A DNA stretch of 64,000 nt from Glandiceps talaboti (Eukaryota > Hemichordata > Enteropneusta > Spengelidae): contig NC_135551.1 of NCBI RefSeq assembly GCF_964340395.1, positions 16,231,003 to 16,295,002 on the forward strand, in the 5' to 3' direction. A model generated the notes under the pieces. The model had not been told where the DNA came from and did no database searches. It was given only the letters and a program-made list of their open reading frames with translations. Numbering within the stretch: the first letter of the stretch is position 1; every line of letters starts with the position of its first letter. Of this stretch, positions 26,461-35,140 are shown in pieces. Both the position numbers and the translations under genes were made by a program.

Positions 26461-26820
26461 AGTAGTATGAAAAAGGAGAATTTTGGCCCACCTTGCATTT
26501 TAATCTATTATATAGCCAAATAAAGTCTCTTTCCTATATTAATAAATTTATTAATATATCTATATAATCTATTAAAAGATAAAATAAAACTTATACATAA
26601 AAATTGGCTAAAAATGACTAAATTTGTTGTAGCTGTTATAAGTAAATTAACCGCTTAGTGAGGTCACAGATGTTTAATTAAACAGATAATAATAATAATC
26701 AAACATTAGTCACGCTGTTATGAGTAGGTTAATTACATACATTTAACTAATGTATCTCTCTAATTGAACTGCCGCCTCAGGTCACAGCTGTCGCCTCAGG
26801 TCACAGCTGTCGCCTCAGGA
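26461..26820 (+). repeat. Polinton left terminal inverted repeat
   Basis: Matches the reverse complement of 43793-44155. The outer part (about 130 bp) shows no difference by eye. Further in there are a few substitutions, a one-base indel, and a roughly 15-bp insertion in the right copy near 43905-43920. The inner end holds three tandem copies of a 19-bp unit, cgcctcaggtcacagctgt, the third partial. Confidence 0.93.
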
Positions 26821-26851
26821 TTCATTGTTCATTCTCTCAACTGGTTAAATA

Positions 26852-27199
26852 TTATTTTTTGGGTTTATTTAACTGCAAGACTGCAAGACTGCAAGGCTTC
26901 AGTTTTAAAAAGATTTGACGCCATCGTAAACGCCACCAACTAAATCTCACTATCTCTGGATATTCTGCATTCCATTTATCCCAAAATCGTTTTAAAATTT
27001 GATTCTGCGAAAATGCTTCCATTTTCAACTCTGGTATTAGTGCAGCTTCCTGATATTCTCCTAAATATAATAGAATTGCTTTTATAATTACGCTGAAGTT
27101 GAGTGATCGATATCGTGTTGGTTCTATATAAACTTCACTAATTGATAAAAATATTATAGTAACAGTTCTTAAAAGATAATAATTTAGTTTATATTTTTT
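26852..27199 (-). CDS. Possible ORF without start codon, inside left TIR
   Basis: On the minus strand 115 sense codons run from directly after the stop of the neighbouring gene (27200-27202) to a TAA at 26854-26852. The translation looks protein-like: it contains 'YRSLNFSVIIKAILLYLGEY' and the Trp-rich FWDKWNAEYPEIVRFSWWRL. The only in-frame ATG is about halfway along, so either the start is lost by a frame change or the frame is the tail of a broken gene. It is unrecognised. It could be an extension of the zinc-ribbon gene just upstream, with which it shares frame. Confidence 0.35.
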   Translation of the reverse strand, partial: KKYKLNYYLLRTVTIIFLSISEVYIEPTRYRSLNFSVIIKAILLYLGEYQEAALIPELKMEAFSQNQILKRFWDKWNAEYPEIVRFSWWRLRWRQIFLKLKPCSLAVLQLNKPKK

Positions 27200-27549
27200 T
27201 TAAACTTTTTTAATATGGTTTTTAGGGTTATAGATGTTTCTACTTTTTTGTTTGTTTTGACTTCTTTGGTCTTGTTCAAAGTTTTCATCTAAAGATTTAT
27301 CTGAAGATTCATCTAAAGATTTATCTAAAGATTCATCTAAAGGTTTATTTAATGAATTACAACAGTCAAAACAGTGAAACCTTCCATAGATCTTACCGCA
27401 AATGTTTTTTACAAATATCATCACGAGGTATATTGATTTTTTTTTACATATGTTACAATGTACGATGTTATACCAGTTTTTTCCGTTTACTTTTTTACTT
27501 TTTTGTTCATTAAATCGCAATAAAGTCGTTTACATAATTGACATTCCAT
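27200..27549 (-). pseudogene. Polinton small zinc-ribbon-like protein, frame break
   Basis: The open frame 27200-27520 begins only at a TTG. It contains NGKNWYNIVHCNICKKKS and 'CGKIYGRFHCFDCC', so Cys pairs of zinc-ribbon type, then an acidic repeat (LDESLDKSLDESSDKSLDE) and a basic tail. An ATG at 27549 in the next frame opens MECQLCKRLYCD, supplying another CxxC, and runs into a stop after about 20 codons. The two halves look like one protein separated by a one-base frame change near 27510-27520. Function is unknown. The last Cys-rich gene before the TIR in this orientation. Confidence 0.5.
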
Positions 27550-27603
27550 TGTATAGTTAGTTTATTAGTTTATTAGTTTATCACTTTATTATATTATATT
27601 ATA

Positions 27604-28074
27604 TTATATTATTTTTTTTTTTATTAAATAAACTAATAATATTCCACCACCAGCTAAATAAATGTATTGATATAACTTCATATCATCGGAAGGTTGGTAA
27701 TAGTCACTAAATTCTGGTTCATTTTTAAGACTGGCAAGACTGTCAAGACTTGTGAGTGTACTCTGCGTACTCTCTGGATGAAATTCAAGATATAAATTTA
27801 AGTTTTGATCAGTCAGAACCAGATTTTGTCTCGCATGAACATCTAAATTTTTTTGTTTCGCTATAAAATCTAATACTTTCTGCCTATGTTCCAACCATAC
27901 TTCTCGATCTTTATTGAAATTCTCCAAAGCTAAATCATGTCTATTTAATTCTTTTTCATGTTCTTCTTTCATATCGTCGCCACCTGAAGCTGCCTTAGCT
28001 ATATAACTACCTCCAACAAAGGCAGTTGCATTTAAAATAGCTCCACCAACTATCTTCGCAACAGCTGCACCCAT
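27604..28074 (-). CDS. Polinton conserved small protein, coiled coil plus TM
   Basis: 156 residues from ATG 28074. The N-terminus is Gly/Ala-rich (MGAAVAKIVGGAILNATAFV; an MG start could allow myristoylation, which is inference). A charged helical stretch with 'NRHDLALENFNKDREVW' lies at about residues 43-75. A hydrophobic segment 'YIYLAGGGILLVYLIKK' lies at about 137-153. This layout recurs in small Polinton proteins near the capsid module, as I recall it; function is not established. An AT-rich spacer with TATA-like sequence lies just upstream (28080-28100). Probably a virion membrane or core component, by context only. Confidence 0.6.
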   Translation of the reverse strand: MGAAVAKIVGGAILNATAFVGGSYIAKAASGGDDMKEEHEKELNRHDLALENFNKDREVWLEHRQKVLDFIAKQKNLDVHARQNLVLTDQNLNLYLEFHPESTQSTLTSLDSLASLKNEPEFSDYYQPSDDMKLYQYIYLAGGGILLVYLIKKKII

Positions 28075-28169
28075 TATGTATAGTATATATACTATTAAGA
28101 TATATTATTTTTAAATATATTACATTTCTTTTATTTCATTTATTATCCTTTATATTCTTTTTTAATATA

Positions 28170-28412
28170 TTACATTCCTTTATAAACATCAACTGGTAAC
28201 ATATTTCTTTGTTCTAACATATCTTTCTCTAATACTGCGACACTTATAGCTATTGTGAGAGAAGCAAACTTCTTAAATGAAGTACTTGTTTTAGGACTGT
28301 CTGGAGCCATCTTCATAGTCTTATCAAGTATAAAACTATTAGCTATTGTTAAAGCAGATAAAACTGCACCATCATATAGGCCATTCACGATTAGTTTAGT
28401 ATATTCCGTCAT
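28170..28412 (-). CDS. Polinton small hydrophobic protein
   Basis: 80 residues from ATG 28412. It has a hydrophobic N-terminal half ('KLIVNGLYDGAVLSALTIAN') and a second mildly hydrophobic helix ('FKKFASLTIAISVAVL'), ending 'NMLPVDVYKGM'. I do not know a function. It belongs to the row of small minus-strand genes between the ATPase and the left TIR and is preceded by the TATA-like run 'gtatatattatataatatat' at 28423-28442. Possibly a membrane-associated structural protein. Confidence 0.55.
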   Translation of the reverse strand: MTEYTKLIVNGLYDGAVLSALTIANSFILDKTMKMAPDSPKTSTSFKKFASLTIAISVAVLEKDMLEQRNMLPVDVYKGM

Positions 28413-28477
28413 TGTATATTGCGTATATATTATATAATATATAAAAAAATAAATAATTAATGTTCCATATCATTCTT

Positions 28478-28957
28478 TTATTCCATTTCAAGTAGAGATT
28501 GCGAAGCTTGCGGGGCTTGCGGAGCTTGAGGGGCTTGCAGGGCACTATTTTTAACTGGTTCTAATGTCGTTAATTGTTTAGACTCTGGTGACGACTTGGT
28601 GCTTACAATATCACTTGATTGTAAAAACCATTGTCTTTTATAATATAAACCAGCTGCTCCAATTACTAATGAACCAAGAGTTAATAAAACCATAGTATTA
28701 TTAAATTGCTTGTTTTCATTGCTTTCAGTTGTCTTAGTTGCCTCCGTTGGTCCCATTGATTTAACGTTATTATCGACTAACATGTCTTTCATTTTTAATT
28801 TTTTTCGTTTTTTTGCTTCAGCTGAAATTACTGCTAATTTTTTTCCCCATTCAACTCGACCTGGATTTTTAGTTTTACTGTTTGTAATAACAGTTTCTAC
28901 TTGAGTTTTTACTTGAGTTTCTACTTTAGGTTGTGTTACACTTTCTGTATCACTCAT
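28478..28957 (-). CDS. Polinton single-pass membrane protein, basic
   Basis: 159 residues from ATG 28957. A Thr/Val-rich start is followed by 'NPGRVEWGKKLA' and a very basic patch 'EAKKRKKLKMK' (about residues 47-57). One transmembrane segment, NTMVLLTLGSLVIGAAGLYY, spans about 87-106. The C-terminus has the short repeat APQAPQAPQA. The NPGRVxWGKKLA plus transmembrane combination recurs in Polinton-type elements, as I recall; role unknown, perhaps a virion membrane protein. A long (TA)n tract (28968-29044) lies directly upstream. Confidence 0.6.
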   Translation of the reverse strand: MSDTESVTQPKVETQVKTQVETVITNSKTKNPGRVEWGKKLAVISAEAKKRKKLKMKDMLVDNNVKSMGPTEATKTTESNENKQFNNTMVLLTLGSLVIGAAGLYYKRQWFLQSSDIVSTKSSPESKQLTTLEPVKNSALQAPQAPQAPQASQSLLEME

Positions 28958-28965
28958 TTTTTACA

Positions 28966-28967
<2 letters not shown>

Positions 28968-29044
<77 letters not shown>
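28968..29044. repeat. (TA)n tract between Polinton genes
   Basis: About 77 bp of TA repeats in the spacer between the genes at 28478-28957 and 29109-29513. It could be an expanded promoter TATA region of the downstream gene, or just a microsatellite. Confidence 0.85.
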
Positions 29045-29049
<5 letters not shown>

Positions 29050-29108
29050 CTATATAATAACTATATAATACAAAATATTTTAATTACTTGTTATACTTAA
29101 ATTTTTAA

Positions 29109-29513
29109 TCAAGTCAATTTCAAGTTGTTTTCAATATCTTGATCAAGTTCTTGTTCATGTTCTTGATCAAGTTCTATAGCAAGTTCTCTAACAAGTTCTT
29201 GATCAAGTTGACTCAAGTTATTAAAGTCATTCGAGTCATTTTTTTCAATTTGACTATTCTTTTCAGTCAAGTCACTTTTCTTGTGGAGACAAGTGCGAAC
29301 AGTGTTAACAGTGTTAACATTGTGAGTTGTAAAGTTAATATTATTTAAAATAGTGAGACCACCACTTGTCAATGCCAAAAGAGGACCATAATTATATGCT
29401 AACTTTCCAGTAAGTTGTTTGAATTGACTCGTAACGAGAAAATTGTTTTTCAAGTCGTCACTTAATTTATTCACATCATGTACTGGAAGCACAAGTCCTA
29501 CTAATTTACTCAT
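29109..29513 (-). CDS. Polinton hypothetical protein, acidic C-terminus
   Basis: 134 residues from ATG 29513. The N-terminal half is mixed (MSKLVGLVLPVHDVNKLSDD). The C-terminal third is a Glu/Asp/Leu-rich repeat ('LDQELVRELAIELDQEHEQE'), probably a charged helix. The start overlaps the stop of the upstream gene by 4 bp (29510-29513), suggesting coupled expression of the two. Not recognised. Confidence 0.5.
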   Translation of the reverse strand: MSKLVGLVLPVHDVNKLSDDLKNNFLVTSQFKQLTGKLAYNYGPLLALTSGGLTILNNINFTTHNVNTVNTVRTCLHKKSDLTEKNSQIEKNDSNDFNNLSQLDQELVRELAIELDQEHEQELDQDIENNLKLT

Positions 29514-29887
29514 CCCAAATAAAACTCACTGACGAGAGAACTGTAAGTGCTTTCATATATCTTATAATATTTTTCAATTTCTTTATCGCTCGCTTTTTCA
29601 ATATATTCGAGAGTGAAATTTTTTCCTAAGAAAGCTTTTGATTGTTCAGCAGCAATGATACAAAGTAATCTTTCTCTGTACGTAACTATTGGGGACACCT
29701 GTGGCTCTGCTGTCAGTGTTGTAGGTTGTAAAATAGTGAGCTCTGACAATGTTTGTTCCATTTTGTTATAGTAACTATATAATAATAGTAAAATATTATT
29801 TATATTTTTATTTATTTTATAAAAATAGTAGATGATAACTAACGCAATAAATAACCAACAAATATTGATAACATCATTGATTAACAT
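29510..29887 (-). CDS. Polinton hypothetical protein, N-terminal membrane segment
   Basis: 125 residues from ATG 29887. The first 40 residues are strongly hydrophobic ('ICWLFIALVIIYYFYKI'). An alternative start is the Met at about residue 43 (MEQTLSELTILQP), which would give a soluble 83-residue protein. The C-terminal part 'YIEKASDKEIEKYYKIYEST' is a charged helix. It lies directly downstream of the ATPase gene and overlaps the next gene by 4 bp. Not recognised. Confidence 0.5.
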   Translation of the reverse strand: MLINDVINICWLFIALVIIYYFYKINKNINNILLLLYSYYNKMEQTLSELTILQPTTLTAEPQVSPIVTYRERLLCIIAAEQSKAFLGKNFTLEYIEKASDKEIEKYYKIYESTYSSLVSEFYLG

Positions 29888-29914
29888 AACTGTACCAGAT
29901 TAATTATACTAAAT

Positions 29915-30529
29915 CTATACCAGTTCTATACTATACGGTTGTCTTAAGCGAAATACTAATTTACTATAAGGAGTAGTTTTTAATTGTTTTATATATTCAT
30001 TAATTTCTTCCTTATTTAATTCCATCCCATAGTTTTCAATTATTTCTTTAACATCATTTTTACTCGGTGTGTAATACAGAACGAGCATGCCAATATTTTC
30101 TCGAAATGTCTTAGCGATACTCGTAAATTGTTGCGTAAGTACCCATACGCTAATATAATCATGACGAGCTGAAAATGCTAACTTAGTTAAAATATTGACA
30201 CGAGATTTGACATCCTTCGTGAAAGCGCAGTCATCTAGTATAAGACTTTTTGTATTTTCATTACTTTTATAACACTCATACGCGAGTTCAATATTTTCGT
30301 TTATTTTTTCTATGTTGGGAATCATTATAATAATGTCTGAGTCTTTGTAAATACATTTTTTATCGTAAGCTTTATTGTTTATGAACGTCGGACAGATTAT
30401 GATTATATAATCGAATACGTTTTTATAATACGTTTGTAATAGTTCCATAATGAACTCTGTTTTACCCGAACATGTCGGTGCACTAATAAGCATATTGAAA
30501 GGAGGGTCAAGCCAGATCATTTTAGACAT
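29915..30529 (-). CDS. Polinton genome-packaging ATPase (FtsK/HerA, A32-like)
   Basis: 204 residues from ATG 30529, full length for this family. Walker A is APTCSGKT (residues 17-24) and Walker B is SLILDDCAF with D99-D100. A downstream TQQ motif (VWVLTQQFTSIAKTFREN, about 128-145) fits the sensor region of A32-like ATPases. The protein is expected to power translocation of the element's DNA into capsids. Placed between the major capsid gene and small membrane-protein genes, as in a packaging/structural module. The frame is intact with both catalytic motifs, so this gene appears undamaged. Confidence 0.92.
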   Translation of the reverse strand: MSKMIWLDPPFNMLISAPTCSGKTEFIMELLQTYYKNVFDYIIIICPTFINNKAYDKKCIYKDSDIIIMIPNIEKINENIELAYECYKSNENTKSLILDDCAFTKDVKSRVNILTKLAFSARHDYISVWVLTQQFTSIAKTFRENIGMLVLYYTPSKNDVKEIIENYGMELNKEEINEYIKQLKTTPYSKLVFRLRQPYSIELV

Positions 30530-30604
30530 ATTAATATGAGTTATTCTATACTATCAATAATGTTAATATATTAATATGTTAATAATGTTAATATGTTAAT
30601 AATG

Positions 30605-31855
30605 TTAATACATAATAGATTTTAATTTAGATTCTTGAATTTTAAGCATAGCATCACTTATAAGGAAAATATTTGCGGTTATTCTTTCTTGCGGGTCTGT
30701 AGCCTCTCGTTGAATTTCCAGTTGAACTCCATCTTTTGTGTTCATGACTTTCAGACCACTACCGTGATATCTATTATCCTTAAAACTTCTTAAATCAATA
30801 AACAAACAATATTTATTTAACAGAAAGTTTTTCTCAGTTATTTCCTCTAGTTTATCGCAACAGAACTCGGATGACATGAAATAACGTCTGGTTTCTTCCC
30901 AAAATTTTCTAGGAGATAATCCCTGTGCATACACTTTATTTGCGATACCTTCTATCGTTATTGAAACAGAATTAATACTAGGATTAAAGAATAATTCGGT
31001 ATCTAATTCACTTTGTAGCTGTGGTGTACTGAATAATATAAAAATTCCTTTCAAGCTTCTACGTGGTACATTAATGTTCTGGTTAATAATTGTATCCGTA
31101 CCGGGGAAGTTAAATGTTCTCTCATGATGAATATGTTCGTAAAGAAAACTTTTACCGCTGTTATAATAACCATTTATTTCCATCGCTAACTTTGGATCTC
31201 TTATCGTTTCATATTCAAGTTGAATGTTTTTTAAAGCATAATCCCAACTAGTCATGTCTTCACTTACTAGGATTTTATTAACGGGAGCGAGAGTAATCTC
31301 CCATTCGATATGGCTTCCTAAGCTCGAAGGATATACGGCTCCATGACCATTCATTATAGGATGCAATTTCGCTAGATCGATCGCATATTTTTTACCGTAT
31401 GCCTTATGAAGTGCACCCTCTCCTAAATAATTCCCACCACCAACTCCATCGATATTATCGCTTCTCAATTTTCGGAGATTTTCTGACAGAATTCCATATA
31501 GCGTTTTATTTGTTCTATCCGAATACAGATCTTTATACGTTTGTATTAAATTGTAGTTTGATAAATCCATTAATTTTGCCCCCTCGAATTTTAAAATTAA
31601 ATTACTGATGATGTTAGCGGACAGGTTTTGAACAACGAAGTTCTTATTATGACCGTTTAGTTTAAGATCAAAAACGAGATTGAATTTACCCGTTAGAACA
31701 ATAGTGTCTTCTAATTTTGGACATCTGATATATAAAGTTTCACCGGGTTTTGCACTATTTGGGTTATTCGTTACAACGTGATGAGTTCGTTCTCCTTTAC
31801 TACCGAGTGCGTTCAATTTTGAGTAGTCACCTTGTAGTTCTCTATTGTAAGGCAT
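30605..31855 (-). CDS. Polinton major capsid protein (double jelly-roll)
   Basis: 416 residues from ATG 31855. The first jelly roll has the opening 'NPNSAKPGETLYIRCPKL', the strand 'GKFNLVFDLKLNG' and 'LSANIISNLILKFEGAKL'. Then comes 'YDLY/YKDLYSDRTNKTLYGIL', a Gly-rich loop, a linker with SLGSHIEWEITLAP, and 'IQLEYETIRDPKLAMEI'. The second half has 'INVPRRSLKGIFILF'. Order and spacing agree with the major capsid proteins of Polintons, which fold like adenovirus hexon. The length is typical and the frame uninterrupted. It implies the element could once form icosahedral particles. A TATA-like run lies just upstream (31863-31911). Confidence 0.9.
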   Translation of the reverse strand: MPYNRELQGDYSKLNALGSKGERTHHVVTNNPNSAKPGETLYIRCPKLEDTIVLTGKFNLVFDLKLNGHNKNFVVQNLSANIISNLILKFEGAKLMDLSNYNLIQTYKDLYSDRTNKTLYGILSENLRKLRSDNIDGVGGGNYLGEGALHKAYGKKYAIDLAKLHPIMNGHGAVYPSSLGSHIEWEITLAPVNKILVSEDMTSWDYALKNIQLEYETIRDPKLAMEINGYYNSGKSFLYEHIHHERTFNFPGTDTIINQNINVPRRSLKGIFILFSTPQLQSELDTELFFNPSINSVSITIEGIANKVYAQGLSPRKFWEETRRYFMSSEFCCDKLEEITEKNFLLNKYCLFIDLRSFKDNRYHGSGLKVMNTKDGVQLEIQREATDPQERITANIFLISDAMLKIQESKLKSIMY

Positions 31856-31942
31856 TTTTTTCTTTTACTATATCTATACTATATATTATACTATATATTA
31901 TACTGAAATGAAAAATAGTATTAGTAATTATTTCATTTCTTT

Positions 31943-33181
31943 TCATTTCATTTCATTTTTTTTTGCTCGTTTAGTTAAAATCCGTTCATAAAGGTATATC
32001 GCTATTGCAGTTGCCAACAACCATACATGTTCAGCTATAAATCCTACAACTTGTCCCGCTGTTTTTAAAACGAATGACACGATAGAACCAATAATACCCG
32101 GCAGTGCTATAGCTGCTTTATTACCTAACCATTTTAATACATCCGCAACACGTTTAATAACTGCTTTGACTGGACCACCACCACTACCGCTACCGCTACC
32201 ACTACCGGTAGGACCAACGGGTGGTGATTTAATACCTAATGCAATAGCTATGGTAGTTATAACTAAACCGAGTGCTGTTGCCAATGAAACTATAGTAACT
32301 CCATTGCGTTTGAAAAGAATCACCAGTTTATCTTTAATACTAAGACTCGGGTCTTTGAGTACTTCTTTCAAAGAAGATGTCTCAGCTAACTTATTATTTA
32401 AAATATTAGTTTCTTTATTATATTTTAAAATATGAATCTCAATTCTACCTAATTCCTTGTTTTCATCTTGCGTTAATTCTTCGATTTTTTGTCTATTTTC
32501 CAATTCTTTTTTTCTATTATACAAATCTTCTAAACTTTTGACTGCTGTATCAATTTCTTTACGCATGATTGTATATTCAGGATTGATTTCATTCCATTCT
32601 TCAATTTTGTTTTCAATCTTACTGATTTCATCTTTATTACCTACAGTGTCTCTTCTGAGGTAAGCTTGATAGTCTCTTAATTGACCAACCATTGATGGTG
32701 TTAAATCTATTGCTTCGACTGTATCCACATTTAAAGGTAATGACGGACTGGTAGTCGCAGCAGCAGCGGTGTCCTCGAAAAGTCTATTAGCAGCTGCAGT
32801 ACCAATTTTACTTTTTATTGTACTTTTGGCTAAAAGTTTACCGTTTCTTGTAATCTGTTGATTTCTTATGTTATGATACAACTCTCCATCTTTTGCATAT
32901 GTATTTAATCGTAATTCAGTTCGATTAACTGGCACACCACTTTTTTGGATAACTGCATCAATAGTATCCAACAATACTTTAGTTTTTAATTCAGTCAGTT
33001 TAGCTCCAGCACCAACGGGTTCTATCGCGTCTGTGAATGATGTTTCCTGAAAGCCCTCCAGGTAGTATTGCTCCAACGAATCTTGTTCGTAGTCTGTCAT
33101 TTCCAAGTCTTCCGTAGGGTCATATACATTTTCATCTATATTTTCATCTATATTAATATCGAAAGGACTATAGTCAGCCAT
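31943..33181 (-). CDS. Polinton coiled-coil membrane protein
   Basis: 412 residues from ATG 33181. The N-terminus is acidic. A long charged helix predicted as coiled coil covers about residues 195-280 ('IENKIEEWNEINPEYT', 'LENRQKIEELTQDENKELG'). A transmembrane segment 'VTIVSLATALGLVITTIAIAL' lies near 297-317, then the linker GPTGSGSGSGSGGGP. A long hydrophobic C-terminus includes 'IIGSIVSFVLKTAGQVVGF' and 'HVWLLATAIAIYLYERI'. I recall the C-terminal motif from other Polintons beside the capsid gene. Function unknown; position suggests a virion component. Confidence 0.65.
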   Translation of the reverse strand: MADYSPFDINIDENIDENVYDPTEDLEMTDYEQDSLEQYYLEGFQETSFTDAIEPVGAGAKLTELKTKVLLDTIDAVIQKSGVPVNRTELRLNTYAKDGELYHNIRNQQITRNGKLLAKSTIKSKIGTAAANRLFEDTAAAATTSPSLPLNVDTVEAIDLTPSMVGQLRDYQAYLRRDTVGNKDEISKIENKIEEWNEINPEYTIMRKEIDTAVKSLEDLYNRKKELENRQKIEELTQDENKELGRIEIHILKYNKETNILNNKLAETSSLKEVLKDPSLSIKDKLVILFKRNGVTIVSLATALGLVITTIAIALGIKSPPVGPTGSGSGSGSGGGPVKAVIKRVADVLKWLGNKAAIALPGIIGSIVSFVLKTAGQVVGFIAEHVWLLATAIAIYLYERILTKRAKKNEMK

Positions 33182-33206
33182 CTTACAGTCTTACTACTAC
33201 TTAATA

Positions 33207-33371
33207 CTATATAAATAAGTAACTTAAAAATATTGTCCCAACTATTATTCCCATCGTTGAATATTCATGAACAACGTCACGCTCACCAGGCGCTGTTACT
33301 GCTGCTGGCGCTGTTACCGCTGCTGGCGATACCGCTAGGACTGATGCGACTGACGATGCTGGCGTATCTAG
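33207..33371 (-). pseudogene. In-frame continuation past the TGA at 33372-33374
   Basis: After the TGA that ends the neighbouring frame, the same minus-strand frame stays open for 54 codons. It is Ala/Val/Pro-rich ('LAVSPAAVTAPAAVTAPGE') and ends in a hydrophobic segment STMGIIVGTIFLSYLFI followed by TAG. It has no start codon near its beginning. This suggests a readthrough extension or a once longer protein cut by a stop. The GC-rich direct repeat here (gctgttaccgctgctggcg) underlies the Ala/Val repeats. Confidence 0.4.
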
Positions 33372-34713
33372 TCATTGCACCGGATCATCATGGCCTTCCA
33401 TTTCTTTTAATGTCGATTCTTTTACGTCATTATTTATGTTGTTATAACCGAACTTCATATCTTCTGTCGCTTGTTGTAAGAAATTGTTATAACCCGCCAC
33501 ATTCGTATTCAAATTTATAATCATTTTACTCGGGATTAACCATAAAGAAGGAGAAATGGCTAGATCTAACTTTACCCTCGTTGCATTAATTACATTTTGA
33601 TAACGTGGTATACTATCGTCCTCATTAATGCCTCTCGTCTCATCCTCGAGTAATGAAATCATTTTTTGTCTCGTTTCTTGTCCAGCACCGCCAGAGTCTG
33701 CTATACTTACTCGCGTGTCTGCTTGACTTCCTAACACGCAATATACATAAGATTCGATCGATCGATTCAATCTTCCTAAACCCGCTTGCGTAAAACCCAC
33801 GCTATTTGGTAAAACAAAATAATTATATTGTTTATAATCGGGATTTTGAAATTTATACCAATGCCAACTTCTGCGAGCCTTATCTGTGGCATCGGGGTAT
33901 TCAACCATTGTACTTTGATATTTATATTGAATATCTTTTATATATGGTTTTTTCCACCACTCATAACCGACACCTATACCATTGTTTCCCGATGTGTCAT
34001 ACGTGAATCTGAAATCTGTATTATAATCTAATCCAAATTCATCGCATATTTTAGGATAAGACGGTACATCATATAAATTATCGATTTTATTAAAAGTATC
34101 GGGATCGTCAGGTAGTGTGCAAGAAAGTTCATTCAATATTCTTCTTATAGTAAAGTACACGTGAAATCTAAAAAATGATTGAATCTGTTTAGGGATCTCT
34201 TCATTATACAGATGATCATGAATACTAACACCGCATCCGGTTGTAGCTAACCAAACAGCAAAATTCAATTGTTGATCCCAGTGCTGCATATTTGGACCTT
34301 CCAACCACTCGTTGGCAGTTTTTGCATTTTTATGAATTATTATGTAGTTTTTGAATATATCTCTCAATTTTTATATTGAACCGATCGGTTTCACTTACAT
34401 AAACAACCATGTTGATTAATATGTTTCGTATATCCACGGACATTATACTATCAAATGGTTGGTGTAGTGCATAGTATAAATTGTGTAAACTGTGTAAACT
34501 GTTAGCATTTTGTGTATTTAGAGTAAATGGTTTTGGATAGTTAAGCGAATGCGGCTGTTCCGGCTGCTGCGGTGACTCCAATGATTCTGAAGGCGGCTGT
34601 TTTTTTAGCTTTCCGAAGGGTGGCTTTCTTGTTAACTTCGTATCTGGTAATCCTAATGTCCACATTTTTTCTAATACATATATATTAAAGGGTTTATATA
34701 AAATTACATACAT
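33372..34713 (-). pseudogene. Polinton conserved ORF, split by a frame change
   Basis: Two overlapping frames. The first starts at ATG 34713 (another Met, MWTLGLPDTKL, follows 16 codons later) and ends at 34330 with 'INMVVYVSETDRFNIKIERY'. The second has no ATG at its 5' end (TTG 34367) and gives 331 residues starting with 'NEWLEGPNMQHWDQQLNFAV' and 'WLATTGCGVSIHDHLYNE'. The block WLEGPN..HWD..LNFAVW.ATTGCG recurs in Polintons, as I recall, without known function. The overlap at 34330-34367 contains runs of A, a likely place for a one-base change. An in-frame TGA at 33372 may truncate the 3' end. Confidence 0.55.
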
Positions 34714-34726
34714 AAACTATATGAAA

Positions 34727-35083
34727 TTATATAAAACATACTAATAAATTTCCATAATTATCTTGAAATATACGTCTGTTTCTAGTATCTTGTATTAATT
34801 TAAGAACCCAGTATTCATTTAAAAATTTAACCTCTTGATTGTCCTCTGTCTCTGGAAATAAACTTATGAATTCTACAAGTTTAAAAAAATTCTTTTTTTC
34901 GATTTCTTTACAAAAGGATAAAATAATCTGATATAAACTTTGATCTTTCAATTTTATTCCCGCATTTACAATTAATACATGCATATTTTTTCTTCCCAAG
35001 TTATCCCATTCTAGCTCTATATTAAAACCAAGGACGTCTTTGTATTTATTTAAAAATTTAGTTATATTACGTTCTCCAAACAT
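34727..35083 (-). CDS. Polinton hypothetical protein
   Basis: 118 residues from ATG 35083 (MFGERNITKFLNKYKDVLGF). It is a mixed alpha/beta-looking soluble protein with no membrane segment and no motif I recognise. It lies between the integrase gene and the conserved split ORF. It is not an adenain-type cysteine protease as far as I can see: there is no recognisable His, Asp/Glu and Cys active-site context. Confidence 0.5.
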   Translation of the reverse strand: MFGERNITKFLNKYKDVLGFNIELEWDNLGRKNMHVLIVNAGIKLKDQSLYQIILSFCKEIEKKNFFKLVEFISLFPETEDNQEVKFLNEYWVLKLIQDTRNRRIFQDNYGNLLVCFI

Positions 35084-35140
35084 TTTGTAATGTACTATAT
35101 ATTATTACATTACATTATTTTAATTCATTATTTCATTACA

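Noticed and set aside
33233-33520. Plus-strand 95-codon frame in the Polinton
   Set aside because: It lies opposite a minus-strand frame with family resemblance and has no motif of its own.
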